From Sphaerisporangium krabiense (GTDB taxonomy: Bacteria; Actinomycetota; Actinomycetes; Streptosporangiales; Streptosporangiaceae): 64,000 bases of DNA. Under the pieces are notes generated by a model that ran no database searches, was not told where the DNA came from, and saw only the letters and a program-made list of their open reading frames with translations. Shown here piece by piece: positions 8,872-17,423 of the stretch; positions within the stretch are counted from its first letter, which is position 1; each line of letters starts with the position of its first letter. Both the position numbers and the translations under genes were made by a program. Location of the stretch: NCBI RefSeq assembly GCF_014200435.1, contig NZ_JACHBR010000004.1, forward strand, positions 58,083 to 122,082, in the 5' to 3' direction.

Positions 8872-9388
8872 TCGCCGGCGGGCCCGGACGCCCGCGATCC
8901 GGGGGACAGGGATGCCTAAGAAGGCGTATAGAGAGGTTCTGGCGGGATACGCGGGAAATCACAGGCTCGCGGGCCGACGTCCAAGTGTGTTCAAGATTTC
9001 CCCCAAGGGGCTTCGGGTGTCCCTACCCACCTGACCTGCGATGATAACTTGAGGTTTTCCAGATGGTTTCGTCGTTTCACGGCGATTTCGGCGCCGGGCC
9101 CGGTCCGACGAACGGGACTCGCCACGGCGTTCCGGGGGCCGCCCGTGCGTTCCTCCGTCGCCAGGCAGGACGTGGCGGGCGAACGACCGGCCACCTTTGA
9201 CGATCTCGCCGAAAAACCGAAGATTCCTTGAGTAAACGGGTGGTAAGCGCTTTCCCGCGCCGGACGGCGTTCGCCGCCCACGACCTCATACCCGGGGGTT
9301 TCCCGGCCGCCGCCCGCGCGGGACGCCCCGGCGGACGCCAGGGGTCACCTGTCCTGGCTCCGCCTCGACCCACCGTTGGGATGCTGAG
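8872..9388. other. Intergenic stretch without a recognisable gene
   Basis: These 517 bases separate the DAO-family gene from the first orphan histidine kinase. Short open frames on both strands show no family-like sequence or usable ribosome site. The promoter of the kinase is presumably here, but no clear -35/-10 pair stands out. Confidence 0.5.
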
Positions 9389-10462
9389 ATGCTCGCAGAG
9401 GACCGAAAGACCGGCACACGCCCGTCACGGCGTGTGAGGGCCTTCTCACCCGTGATCCGCAGCCCGCTGTTGCTGCCGGTCTGCCTCCTCGCGGCGCTGC
9501 TGTTCCTGCCTTCGGGCACGATGGTCGGCATCATCCTGGCGGTGGTGCTCATCGTGCTGGCCATCGCGGCCACCTGGTGGTTCTCCGGCCGCCGGAGGCA
9601 CTCCCTGGAGGACGTCCGCACCGAACTCGCGAAGATCGACGATCTGAGCGGCCGAGTCCCGCAGCCTGACGGCGGCGGCGAGGTCGCCCGGCTCGCCCGG
9701 ACCATCAACAGCACGCTCTCGCGCCTGGAAGGAGCGAAGACGGAGATGGACCAGGCACTCGAACGCCAGCGGCGGTTCGCCGCCGACGCCTCGCACGAGC
9801 TGCGCACCCCCCTCGCGGGGCTGCGGGCGAACCTGGAAGAGGCGCAGCTCCATCCCGACGACACCGACCTGGACGAGCTGCTCCGGCGCTCGCTGCGCGA
9901 CGTCGACCGGCTCCAGGCGATCATCGCCGACCTCCTCCTGCTGGCGAGTGTCCGGGCCGACAACCACAGACTCCGCGAGGAGACGGACCTGTCGGAGATC
10001 GTCCGCGAGGAGGTGACGCGGGGGGCGCACCGCGTCGAGGTCCGGCACCACCTGGACCCGTGCGTGCCGGTCGAGGGCATACGCGGCCAGATCGGCCGCA
10101 TGGTCACCAACCTGCTGGAGAACGCCGAGCGCCACGCCCGGCACACCGTGGAGGTAGAGGTCCGCAGGTCCGGCGGCGCAGCCGACTTCTTCATCGACGA
10201 CGACGGGGCCGGCATCGCCCCGGACGACCGTGAGCGCGTCTTCGAGCGGTTCACCCGCCTGGACGCGGCCCGCAGCCGGGACCGGGGCGGCACGGGCCTC
10301 GGCCTGGCGATCGCCCGCGACATCGTCCTCGCCCACGACGGCACCATCGAGACGTCCACCTCGCCGCTGGGCGGCGCCCGCTTCCACGTCCGGCTTCCGC
10401 TGGCGGGGCCGCCGTCGCGGTGGTCGCACGACCCCGCCGCGTGGGACGCGCGGACGCCGTGA
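9389..10462 (+). CDS. Orphan sensor histidine kinase without an extracytoplasmic domain
   Basis: A 357-residue membrane kinase. Two hydrophobic segments (about residues 25-60) are separated by only a short turn, so there is almost no extracellular sensor. A HAMP-like segment and a HisKA domain follow, with phospho-acceptor His136 in 'SHELRTP'. The HATPase domain has N-box 'NLLENAERH', G1 'DDGAGI', F-box 'FERF' and G2 'GGTGLGLAI'. No response regulator is adjacent, and the next gene is convergent. The catalytic half is strikingly close to the kinase at 13616-15109, with shared runs such as 'VDRLQAIIADLLLLA', so the two are recent paralogues. The start codon is uncertain because the ribosome site is weak. 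Confidence 0.85.
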   Translation: MLAEDRKTGTRPSRRVRAFSPVIRSPLLLPVCLLAALLFLPSGTMVGIILAVVLIVLAIAATWWFSGRRRHSLEDVRTELAKIDDLSGRVPQPDGGGEVARLARTINSTLSRLEGAKTEMDQALERQRRFAADASHELRTPLAGLRANLEEAQLHPDDTDLDELLRRSLRDVDRLQAIIADLLLLASVRADNHRLREETDLSEIVREEVTRGAHRVEVRHHLDPCVPVEGIRGQIGRMVTNLLENAERHARHTVEVEVRRSGGAADFFIDDDGAGIAPDDRERVFERFTRLDAARSRDRGGTGLGLAIARDIVLAHDGTIETSTSPLGGARFHVRLPLAGPPSRWSHDPAAWDARTP

Positions 10463-10478
10463 ACGCCGGGAGCCCGGG

Positions 10479-10985
10479 TCAGAAGCGGTAGCGGGTCTGC
10501 CCGTACGGCCCCTTGGCGAAGGCGAAGCCCGTGGCCGGCGCCACCCGGTACACCAGGGCCCGGCCGCCCTCGCCGTGGAAGGCGCCGTCGCGCACCTCGA
10601 AGCGCCAGCCCTCGCCGTACTTGCGCACGTACGCCTCGGCGACCCGCCCCAGCAGCGTCTCGTCCGTCGTGGGCACGGCCCGCCCTTCCAGGACGAGGTC
10701 GACGCCCTCCCGCAGGGCGTTGGCCCCGGTGGTGACCGCGCAGCAGGGGTTGTCCGCCAGATTCGCGGCCTTGCGCTCGGCGGCTCCGGTGCAGAAGTAC
10801 AGGGCGCCCTCCGTCCAGACGGCGATCAGGGGCGTCACGTGCGGCCGCCCGTCGTCGCGGACGGTGGACAGCCAGTACACCTCGGCCTCGGCGAGCCTGG
10901 CACGCGCCTCGCCCCACGGCGTCGGGGCGGCGTCCTCGGCGCTGTAGCGCCTGTCCAGCTCGGTCACGGGCTCCTGGCGGGTCAT
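10479..10985 (-). CDS. Pyridoxamine-5'-phosphate-oxidase-fold (PNPOx/FDOR) protein
   Basis: A 168-residue split-barrel flavin- or F420-binding protein. The 'AEVYWLSTVRDDGRPHVTPLIAVWTEGALYFCTG' stretch (about residues 33-67) is the classic beta-barrel start of this superfamily. 'ERKAANLADNPCCAVTTG' follows. The C-terminus ends in 'GPYGQTRYRF', a usual finish in actinobacterial members. Likely an F420- or FMN-dependent reductase or a cofactor carrier of unknown substrate. It is convergent with the kinase gene (16 bases between stops). Confidence 0.82.
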   Translation of the reverse strand: MTRQEPVTELDRRYSAEDAAPTPWGEARARLAEAEVYWLSTVRDDGRPHVTPLIAVWTEGALYFCTGAAERKAANLADNPCCAVTTGANALREGVDLVLEGRAVPTTDETLLGRVAEAYVRKYGEGWRFEVRDGAFHGEGGRALVYRVAPATGFAFAKGPYGQTRYRF

Positions 10986-11092
10986 GTCCTCATCTCCTCG
11001 TGATCCCTCGGTGATCGTCCCCGGACCAGAGCGTCAGGGGCACGGAGATGTAGACAGGCCCGGCGCGCGGAACTCATCGGCCGGCGCGGGCG

Positions 11093-11629
11093 TCACCAGG
11101 CGGTGGCGCCGAGCGCGGCGGGGACGGGGACCGACAGGTGGCGGAGCAGCAGGGCGAGCTTGTGGTCCAGCTCGGCGCCGACGGCGGTGATGGCGTCGTC
11201 GCCGAAGCTGCCGAACCCGTCGGCGGGGCGGTCGAAGCAGAACCGGGTCATCCCGTCGGCGCCCTCGGTGACGGCGGTGCGCAGCGGCGCGTACAGCAGG
11301 ATGGCCGGGTTGTGGCGGAACATGCGCTCGGCGATGACGTGGTTGCCCATCAGGTACTCCGAGCAGCGGAAGTAGTCGCCCGCGAGGCCCATCATCGGTC
11401 CGGCGTCGTACTTCCAGTAGATCATGAAGTGGTGGGGCGCGACCCGGCCCGCCAGCTCGCGCACCTCCTCCCACTCGGCCCCGCGTTCCACGAGCCGGCC
11501 GAACTCCTCCGCCGGGTAGGGCGGCACCGCCCGCTCGTACCGGTCGAGGAACTCGTCGAAGTCCTGGCCGACCTCGATCTCGTACCGCGTGACAGGGCGG
11601 CTGACCGCCGCGATCCGCTCCCGCTCCAT
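11093..11629 (-). CDS. DUF302-like domain protein
   Basis: A 178-residue soluble protein. 'YEIEVGQDFDEFLDRYERAVPPYP', 'YLMGNHVIAERMFRHNPAILLYAPLR' and the final 'VGAELDHKLALLLRHL' resemble a small-molecule-binding-like family that actinomycete annotations usually name DUF302. Its biochemical role is unknown. The start at 11629 ('MERERIAAV') is preferred to one 21 residues upstream because the extra segment is low-complexity and not family-like. No signal peptide is visible. Confidence 0.6.
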   Translation of the reverse strand: MERERIAAVSRPVTRYEIEVGQDFDEFLDRYERAVPPYPAEEFGRLVERGAEWEEVRELAGRVAPHHFMIYWKYDAGPMMGLAGDYFRCSEYLMGNHVIAERMFRHNPAILLYAPLRTAVTEGADGMTRFCFDRPADGFGSFGDDAITAVGAELDHKLALLLRHLSVPVPAALGATAW

Positions 11630-11777
11630 AGACGCCCCCCACGTCCCGGCCCATCCCCACGGCTGTACGTGCCCCCGAACCCGCGGCCGCACGCAGTCAC
11701 GGACGGCCGGTCAGGTCGTGCCGGGCCAGCAAGCCTGTTGCAGGTCAGCCCCAAGTCGGCGCATCCATGCTGGGCTC

Positions 11778-12320
11778 ATGGACCTGTCCGACGCCCTTGA
11801 GCCTTTCACCACGACCGTGACCCCCGGGCGCCGCATGCCGGGGAAGATCGGTATGGGCATCCTGCTGATCTGCTGGCTCGCGCTCGGCGTGCTGCCGTTC
11901 GTGACCGCGGTGCCGGATTTCCGGCTCGCGACCGGGAAGATCGGCACTCCCGGCACCCTCACCGTCGTCTCCTGCGTCTCCCTCGGCCAGGGACGCTACG
12001 ACTGTGAGGGCAGGTTCGACCCCGACGGCGGTGGCGACGCGGTCATGGTGGCCGCGTCCCCCGACTCGGAGGCGGGGGACGTGACGAGGGCCCAGCTCAC
12101 CCCTGAGGGGGATCGGGCGCTGCCGTCCGGCACGAAGGGCGTTCTGCGGGCCATGACGCTGCCGGCCCTCGGCCTCGGCGTGCTCGCCTTCCTGCCCTAC
12201 GTCCTGCTGTACGTCTCCAAGGTCAGGCGGGGGCGCAGGACCGCGGTGATCGCGGGATCGGCGGTCACCGTCCTGTCCCTGGTGCTGGTCGTGGTCGGCA
12301 TGGTCGCCGCCTACTCCTGA
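11778..12320 (+). CDS. Hypothetical membrane protein, three hydrophobic segments
   Basis: A 180-residue protein. One transmembrane segment is at about residues 16-38 ('MGILLICWLALGVLPFVTAV'). An extracytoplasmic loop of about 80 residues carries a possible Cys pair ('VVSCVSLGQGRYDCEGRF'). Two further membrane helices lie near residues 128-178. I do not recognise a family. The ATG at 11778 is chosen because the sequence upstream has no membrane-protein character. It is monocistronic between a minus-strand DUF302-like gene and a convergent acetyltransferase. Confidence 0.65.
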   Translation: MDLSDALEPFTTTVTPGRRMPGKIGMGILLICWLALGVLPFVTAVPDFRLATGKIGTPGTLTVVSCVSLGQGRYDCEGRFDPDGGGDAVMVAASPDSEAGDVTRAQLTPEGDRALPSGTKGVLRAMTLPALGLGVLAFLPYVLLYVSKVRRGRRTAVIAGSAVTVLSLVLVVVGMVAAYS

Positions 12321-12339
12321 CCGGCCGGCGGAACAGGCG

Positions 12340-13218
12340 CTAGCCCAGGTCGGGGTGGGGGCAGTAGCGGTCGAGGCGGAGCAGGCCGGGGTCGGAGGCC
12401 ATGAGGGTGTCCAGGTCGTCGATCTCCCAGCCGGCGTCCAGCAGGCGGGGCAGGAGGGGGTGGACGCCCGGGACCGCCACCTGGACCTCCTCGACGCCCG
12501 GGTGCGCGGCGACCGCGGCGGACAGGGCCGCGCCGCAGTCCTCCGGTGTCTCGCCGCCGACCGGGCCCACCTCCAGGTCGCCCTCGGTCGTCCGGGCGAA
12601 GGCGTATCCCGAGCCGGTCAGGTGCAGCGTCACCCCGGGCAGGCCCGCGTACCAGGACAGGGTGCCGGTCCGCTCGCCGCCGGAGGCCCGCGCGTCGAGC
12701 GCCCCGGCCTCCCGCACCCGGGAGCCGTCCGCGACCCTTTCTCCGTTCGCGCCGCTCACCCCGTTCCCGCGAGCGCCGCCGCCCGCCGCCCGCACCCCTG
12801 ACGGCCCCGCGGACGTGGCGGCGTCCGGGGTGAAGGTGAGGTACATCAGCGGGCAGACGGGGCGCATTCCCTGGCGGATGTACAGGCCGAGGGCCCGGGA
12901 GTCGTCGGAGGAGAACGTGACCGCGGGCGTGCCGGACGGCAGCGCGAAGCCGAGGATCCCGCGTCCCACACCGGAGGACTGGTATTCCGGCAGGACGTAC
13001 AGGTCGCCGAGGTGGGAGATCAGCCCGCGGCGCAGCACCCCGCCCAGGCCCACGATCCGCTCGTCCACCTCCCCCACCACCAGCGTCCCGAACGCCCGCT
13101 CGGCGTCGAGGAAGTCCGGCATGTCCGTCCAGCCGTCCAGCGCCTCGAAGTGGGCGGCGACCTCCCGCACGCCGGGCATGTCGGCGTCCTGCGCCATCCG
13201 CACGATCGTCTCCCCCAT
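12340..13218 (-). CDS. GNAT-family N-acetyltransferase with C-terminal extension
   Basis: A 292-residue protein. The N-terminal GNAT domain (about residues 1-130) shows 'GDLYVLPEYQSSGVGRGILGFAL', whose Q/RxxGxG/A-type loop binds acetyl-CoA pyrophosphate, then 'RALGLYIRQGMRPV'. A low-complexity linker leads to a second domain ending 'LPRLLDAGWEIDDLDTLM', which looks like a degenerate second GNAT fold lacking an obvious CoA loop. Tandem GNAT proteins are common in actinomycetes. The start at 13218 is preferred because upstream residues are Pro/Arg-rich and not conserved. Substrate unknown. Confidence 0.8.
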   Translation of the reverse strand: MGETIVRMAQDADMPGVREVAAHFEALDGWTDMPDFLDAERAFGTLVVGEVDERIVGLGGVLRRGLISHLGDLYVLPEYQSSGVGRGILGFALPSGTPAVTFSSDDSRALGLYIRQGMRPVCPLMYLTFTPDAATSAGPSGVRAAGGGARGNGVSGANGERVADGSRVREAGALDARASGGERTGTLSWYAGLPGVTLHLTGSGYAFARTTEGDLEVGPVGGETPEDCGAALSAAVAAHPGVEEVQVAVPGVHPLLPRLLDAGWEIDDLDTLMASDPGLLRLDRYCPHPDLG

Positions 13219-13615
13219 CGGCCCCCCAGCCACGCTTCCTGCCGCCTGTCCGGCCGTTCGCGCCGGTCTTTCCCAGGTCCTTCCCAGGTCCTTCCCAGCC
13301 GGAGCCCGGCGGCCACCCCGGCGGGGGTGCGGGACGGTCATCCGAACCTTTATCCCCGTGTGACTTCCTTGCCCTATGCTTTTGTCTGGTTTGCACCCTT
13401 TTGGGGTGTCTGCTAGAGTCGCTTTTGCCCTGACGGGTCCCCCTGTGCACGGGACCACCCACCTTCCGTGCCGCGCCGATCACCCGGCGTGCCCCGTCCG
13501 CCGCCCCCTCGCTCCGCCGGACGCCTTCCGTCCCGCGTCGACGCGGGCGGGCATCGCCCCAACACAGCGGCGGGCCACCGTAAAGACCACAAAGACCGAT
13601 GAAGGTGGACACAGC
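13219..13615. other. Divergent intergenic region, acetyltransferase / histidine kinase
   Basis: These 397 bases hold the divergent control region of the two genes, including the promoter at 13391-13419. I see no protein gene or structured RNA that I can name. The long leader (about 13426-13615) has several GC-rich hairpins. Confidence 0.5.
13391..13419 (+). promoter_or_regulatory. Sigma70-type promoter for the second orphan histidine kinase
   Basis: TTGCAC (13391-13396), a 17-base spacer and TAGAGT (13414-13419) make a near-consensus vegetative promoter. The spacer contains a small dyad, CACCC-TTTTG-GGGTG. Transcription would start near 13426, giving a leader of about 190 bases before the GTG start at 13616. 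Within the leader a hairpin can form between GGTCCC and GGGACC near 13435-13455. Confidence 0.65.
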
Positions 13616-15109
13616 GTGAGGAGGACCCGCGTGCGGCGCAGACACCAGGATTCATCGCGCCCATGGTGGCGCGCCCTCCGCCTGTGGCGCATCCGGTCCA
13701 TCCGCGGGCGGGTCACCGCCCTCGTCGCCGTCATCGCGATGCTCCTGCTGGTCCCGGCCGGCCTGCTGGCCGGCATGCTCGCGCGCCAGCAGCTCACCGA
13801 GGCCGGCTGGGCCGACGCGCGGTACGCGGCCGGGGCCGTCGCCGCCGCCGACCGGGTGGGACGGCTGGTCGGTCCGGGCATCATGACCGCCTACCCCAGC
13901 ATCGACCTCATCCAGATCGTGGACTCCGACGGCCGGGTCCTCGCCTCCACGCCCGAAGCCCGCGGCCTGCCCGCCCTGTCGGACGTGCACCCCCCCGCCT
14001 CCGCCCCGCGCGAGGACCTGAAGACCTGCGAGCACCGGGACCTCGGCTGCCTGCGGCTGACGGCGCTGCGCGTCAACTCCTCGCCCGACTCCAACGTCGT
14101 CTACGCCGCCGGGACCGACCGCGGCGGCATGTCGGTGGCGGCGTTCGACCTGATGTTCGCCATCCAGGTGGCGGTGCTGATCTCCCTGGCGGTCGGCGCG
14201 GCCTGGAAGATCACCGGGCGCACGCTCAAGCCCGTCGAGGCCATCCGCGCCGAGCTGGCGGCCACCAACCTCAGCGACCTGAGCAGCCGCGTGCCCGAAC
14301 CCCCGGGCGACGACGAGATCGCCCGGCTCGCCCGAACGGTGAACAGCACGCTCACGCGGCTGGAGAACGCCCGCGGGCGGATGGAGGAGTCGCTGGCCCG
14401 GCAGCGGCGGTTCGCCTCCGACGCCTCCCACGAGCTGCGCACGCCCGTGGCGGGGCTGCGCGTGCGGCTGGAGGAGGCGCGCATGCATCCCGAGGACGCC
14501 GACCTACCCGAGCTGGTGGACCGCGCGCTCGGCGACGTGGACCGGCTCCAGGCGATCATCGCCGACCTCCTCCTGCTGGCCAGGATCGGCGGGGACGCCC
14601 CGGGCGCGCTGAAGGACGTGGACCTCGCCGAGACCGTCCACATGGAGGTCTCACGGCGCACAGACCGGCTGCCCGTGCGCCTGCGGCTGGCCCCCGGCGT
14701 CGTCGTCAAGGCCATGGACACGCAGATCGCCCGCGTGCTGACCAACCTGCTCGACAACGCCCAGCGGCACGCCAAGCGCGTGGTCGTGGTCGAGGTGCGG
14801 GCCGTGGACGGCCACGCGGAACTGATCGTGTGCGACGACGGGGACGGCGTCGCCGTGGCGGACCGGGAGCGGATCTTCGACCGGTTCACCCGGCTGGACG
14901 CCTCGCGGTGCCGGGACAAGGGCGGCACCGGCCTCGGCCTCGCGATCGTCCGCGACATCGCCCACGCGCACGGCGGCACGATCGAGGTCGGCGACGCGCC
15001 CGAGGGCGGCGCGTGTTTCGTGCTGCGGATCCCCCTGCCCGCGCCCGAGGCGCCGCGCCTGCGCGTCACCGGCACGGCGCTCACCCTGGCGTCCTCCGCC
15101 ACCCGATAG
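13616..15109 (+). CDS. Sensor histidine kinase with extracytoplasmic sensor domain (orphan)
   Basis: A 497-residue membrane kinase. TM1 is at about residues 34-58. An extracytoplasmic domain of about 120 residues contains a Cys pair ('KTCEHRDLGCLRL'). TM2 lies near 182-202, followed by HAMP, then HisKA with His272 in 'SHELRTP'. The HATPase has 'NLLDNAQRH', 'DDGDGV' and 'GGTGLGLAI'. The GTG at 13616 follows GAAGGTGG. No response regulator gene is adjacent. It shares its entire catalytic half with the sensor-less kinase at 9389-10462, which suggests duplication followed by loss or gain of the sensor. A good promoter precedes it. Confidence 0.9.
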   Translation: MRRTRVRRRHQDSSRPWWRALRLWRIRSIRGRVTALVAVIAMLLLVPAGLLAGMLARQQLTEAGWADARYAAGAVAAADRVGRLVGPGIMTAYPSIDLIQIVDSDGRVLASTPEARGLPALSDVHPPASAPREDLKTCEHRDLGCLRLTALRVNSSPDSNVVYAAGTDRGGMSVAAFDLMFAIQVAVLISLAVGAAWKITGRTLKPVEAIRAELAATNLSDLSSRVPEPPGDDEIARLARTVNSTLTRLENARGRMEESLARQRRFASDASHELRTPVAGLRVRLEEARMHPEDADLPELVDRALGDVDRLQAIIADLLLLARIGGDAPGALKDVDLAETVHMEVSRRTDRLPVRLRLAPGVVVKAMDTQIARVLTNLLDNAQRHAKRVVVVEVRAVDGHAELIVCDDGDGVAVADRERIFDRFTRLDASRCRDKGGTGLGLAIVRDIAHAHGGTIEVGDAPEGGACFVLRIPLPAPEAPRLRVTGTALTLASSATR

Positions 15110-15237
15110 GACGCCTGCCGCCGGCGGGCATTCCCGCCGCCGGGGAGGGCGCGCACCGGAAACGAGTTTTGCCAGTCCGTGAGATTTGACCTGGGATGTC
15201 CAGGAAATCGTGAGGAACAGGCGGATCTCTGGGTGCG

Positions 15238-15313
15238 CGATAAGCGACGGTCACGACGCTGCTGTCCTGCTCATTCTTGAGGCCGCGGAACTCGAAGGCA
15301 CCGTCGCTTATCG
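15238..15313 (+). promoter_or_regulatory. Long-range 14-bp inverted repeat just before the lipase ribosome site
   Basis: CGATAAGCGACGGT (15238-15251) is perfectly complementary to ACCGTCGCTTATCG (15300-15313), enclosing 48 bases. The right arm runs into the GGAAGG ribosome site (15313-15318) of the lipase gene. In mRNA it would form a closing stem that could mask translation initiation. As DNA, the arms could be paired operator half-sites about 62 bases apart. I cannot assign it to a known riboswitch class. Confidence 0.55.
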
Positions 15314-15326
15314 GAAGGTGTATGGC

Positions 15327-16652
15327 GTGGCTAGCGTGGATACCAGCAGAAACAATCGCCAGTCGGATAAAACCGTCCCGTCCGCGGTCGCCCAGGCAGG
15401 CGCGGGGAAGGTGGTGAGCGGCGCCAGGAAATCGGTGTCCGGTGACCACCTCACGAGCGAGTGGGAGGAGCGCGTCCGCGACATCCTGCGCGTGGGCGGG
15501 CTGCGCCGGCGCGGCGTTCAGGCCCCGTCCTACGACGAACTGCGGCCGTTCGGGCACCGGGAAACGGCCGGATTCCCGGTCTACAAGAATCTGGAGCGGC
15601 GGCTTCTCACGGCCACCGAGCATCCGGACCCGGAAATCGCGCACGTGCTCGCGACGTGCGCCGCCTACTCGTATTCCGACCCCGAGACGCTTTCCATGAT
15701 CATGGCCAGAATGGGCCTCGAGGACAATCACTGTCAGATCATCCAGTCCTCGGCCGACGCCATGCTCATCTCCTCGACGGCGTTCCTCATTCTCAGCAGG
15801 AGCGGCCGGGTCGGCATCCTCTGTTACCGCGGCACCCAGCCGCTGAACTTCATCAACTGGCTGAGCAATCTGGACGTCGAGCCGGAGCGCATCGGCTACC
15901 AGATCAGCGACCCGTGCGCCACCGTGCACGCCGGGCTGTACCGCAACGTGCGGGCCACCCGGTACGAGATCATGAACGCGCTGCGCCACGCCATCGGCGA
16001 CCACCAGGGCGCCGGCGTCTCCCGCGCGGACGGCCCCACCCGGTCCGGCGAGCGCTACGGCGAGGGCGCCGCCGCGCCCGAGGGCCCGCTGGAGGCGCTC
16101 TACATCACCGGGCACAGCCAGGGCGGGGCGATGGCCGCGCTGCTCGCCGTCATGATCCGGCACGAGCGCAAGTACCGCGACGTGCTCGCCGACCGCCTGC
16201 GCGCCGTCTACACCTTCGGCCAGCCGATGATCGGCGACCCGGCCTTCGCCGAGGCGGCCCAGAGCGACCCGTTCCTGCGCCAGAACGTGATCCGGTACGT
16301 CTACGACGGCGACGTGGTGCCGCACCTGCCGTCCGCCGCCTCCGGGCCGTTCCGGCACTTCGGCCGCGAGTACCACTACCGGGTGCCGCACCTGGTCGGG
16401 GGCCTGACGTCGGTGATCTCCGCGGCGCGCTGCCCGTCGCGGATCCGCAAGGGCCGCTGGGAGGCCAGGAGGCGGGCGACCGGCCAGCTTCCCGGCCTGT
16501 TCGGCATCCCGCTGGCGGCCCTCTCCTACGTGGCGCGCCGATTCGAGGCGACCCGCGCGCTGCCCGCGATCTACTCGATCGACGACCACCTGCCGCAGCA
16601 CTACGTCTCTGCCCTGACCCCGCCCGGGGTCCAGAACGAGTTCGGCGACTGA
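15327..16652 (+). CDS. Class-3-like lipase / alpha/beta-hydrolase
   Basis: A 441-residue hydrolase. The nucleophile elbow is 'GHSQGGAMAALL' with Ser264. The likely acid is Asp329 in 'DGDVVPHLPS' and the likely base His421 in 'DDHLPQHYVSAL'. 'FNFINWLSNLDVE'-like and 'VHAGLYRNV' segments match fungal-type (class 3) lipase folds. There is no signal peptide, so it is probably intracellular or membrane-associated. The GTG at 15327 has GGAAGG eight bases upstream. A TTG at 15186 would extend the frame across the 14-bp inverted repeat and is rejected. The lipid substrate is unknown. A terminator-like hairpin follows at 16714. Confidence 0.82.
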   Translation: MASVDTSRNNRQSDKTVPSAVAQAGAGKVVSGARKSVSGDHLTSEWEERVRDILRVGGLRRRGVQAPSYDELRPFGHRETAGFPVYKNLERRLLTATEHPDPEIAHVLATCAAYSYSDPETLSMIMARMGLEDNHCQIIQSSADAMLISSTAFLILSRSGRVGILCYRGTQPLNFINWLSNLDVEPERIGYQISDPCATVHAGLYRNVRATRYEIMNALRHAIGDHQGAGVSRADGPTRSGERYGEGAAAPEGPLEALYITGHSQGGAMAALLAVMIRHERKYRDVLADRLRAVYTFGQPMIGDPAFAEAAQSDPFLRQNVIRYVYDGDVVPHLPSAASGPFRHFGREYHYRVPHLVGGLTSVISAARCPSRIRKGRWEARRRATGQLPGLFGIPLAALSYVARRFEATRALPAIYSIDDHLPQHYVSALTPPGVQNEFGD

Positions 16653-16713
16653 CACCCGCCCGCGGGAGGGCTTTCCTTCCCGCGCGGCCAGGCCGTCCGG
16701 CCATCGGTCCTCG

Positions 16714-16746
16714 GCCCGGCGCCAGGCTTCCCGCCCGGCGCCGGGC
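16714..16746. terminator. Bidirectional hairpin between the lipase and RsbW-like genes
   Basis: Arms GCCCGGCGCC (16714-16723) and GGCGCCGGGC (16737-16746) form a 10-bp stem with a 13-base loop, followed by a pyrimidine-rich TTTCCGTTTCTC. It separates two convergent genes and can serve both. Confidence 0.7.
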
Positions 16747-16756
16747 TTTCCGTTTC

Positions 16757-17251
16757 TCAGGAGGAATCGTTCCAGAGAAGCGGTCGCACGCTTTGTAAGG
16801 CGGTCTCGCCGGATTCCGGGGATTCCCGCTGCCGGGGCAGGGTCGGCGAGGCCGTCGGCCTGTGCGCGTACGCCACCTGAAACCACACGGTCCGGCCGCC
16901 GGGATCCTGGCGTACCCCCCAGCCGGAGGCGAGCGCCTGGACGATATGAAGCCCACGCCCGCCCTCCCCCGATTCGTCGTCCCGCACCCGCGGAACCTCT
17001 TCGCCGCCCGCGTCCACGACGTCGACGTGTACGAAGTCGTGGCAGTCCGCGAGCGCCAGCGTGATTTTCCCGCCATTCCTGGAATTCGAGTGGATCACTG
17101 AATTGGTGACCACCTCGGACACCAGGAGCACCACCGCGTCCACCGCCGGATGACCGTCGCCCAGCTTATCCCGCGCGAACTCACGGGCCATTCTCGCCGA
17201 CTTCGGCTCACCGGCCATCTCGATGACGCCTAGCAATCTTCCCATCCGCAT
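16757..17251 (-). CDS. RsbW-like ATP-binding protein, second module
   Basis: A 164-residue GHKL ATPase. The N-box region is 'VVLLVSEVVTNSVIHSNS', G1 is 'VDVVDAGG' and G2 is 'GEGGRGLHIVQALASGWGV', all within residues 35-125. A C-terminal tail of about 35 residues is probably disordered. It is divergent from the second DUF5753 gene exactly as the 272-676 gene is from the first, so the arrangement is duplicated in the window. Likely an anti-sigma-type regulator of the same partner-switching kind. Confidence 0.85.
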   Translation of the reverse strand: MRMGRLLGVIEMAGEPKSARMAREFARDKLGDGHPAVDAVVLLVSEVVTNSVIHSNSRNGGKITLALADCHDFVHVDVVDAGGEEVPRVRDDESGEGGRGLHIVQALASGWGVRQDPGGRTVWFQVAYAHRPTASPTLPRQRESPESGETALQSVRPLLWNDSS

Positions 17252-17423
17252 GCGCTCGCCTTTTCTTCCGACGCGAGAAACGCGCTTCTTGGAGACTTCG
17301 CCCTCTCAGAGTGGCGACGGCGAGCTACGATCGGGGAGCGATTGGCTCGTACGAACGTTTACATTTTGGTGAGGGGTACGTGAGCACAGCAATATCCATA
17401 ATATTGAACTAGAAAGGACCGAT

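Noticed and set aside
15186..15326. Upstream TTG start for the lipase gene
   Set aside because: It would translate the 14-bp inverted repeat. The GTG at 15327 has a well-placed GGAAGG site.
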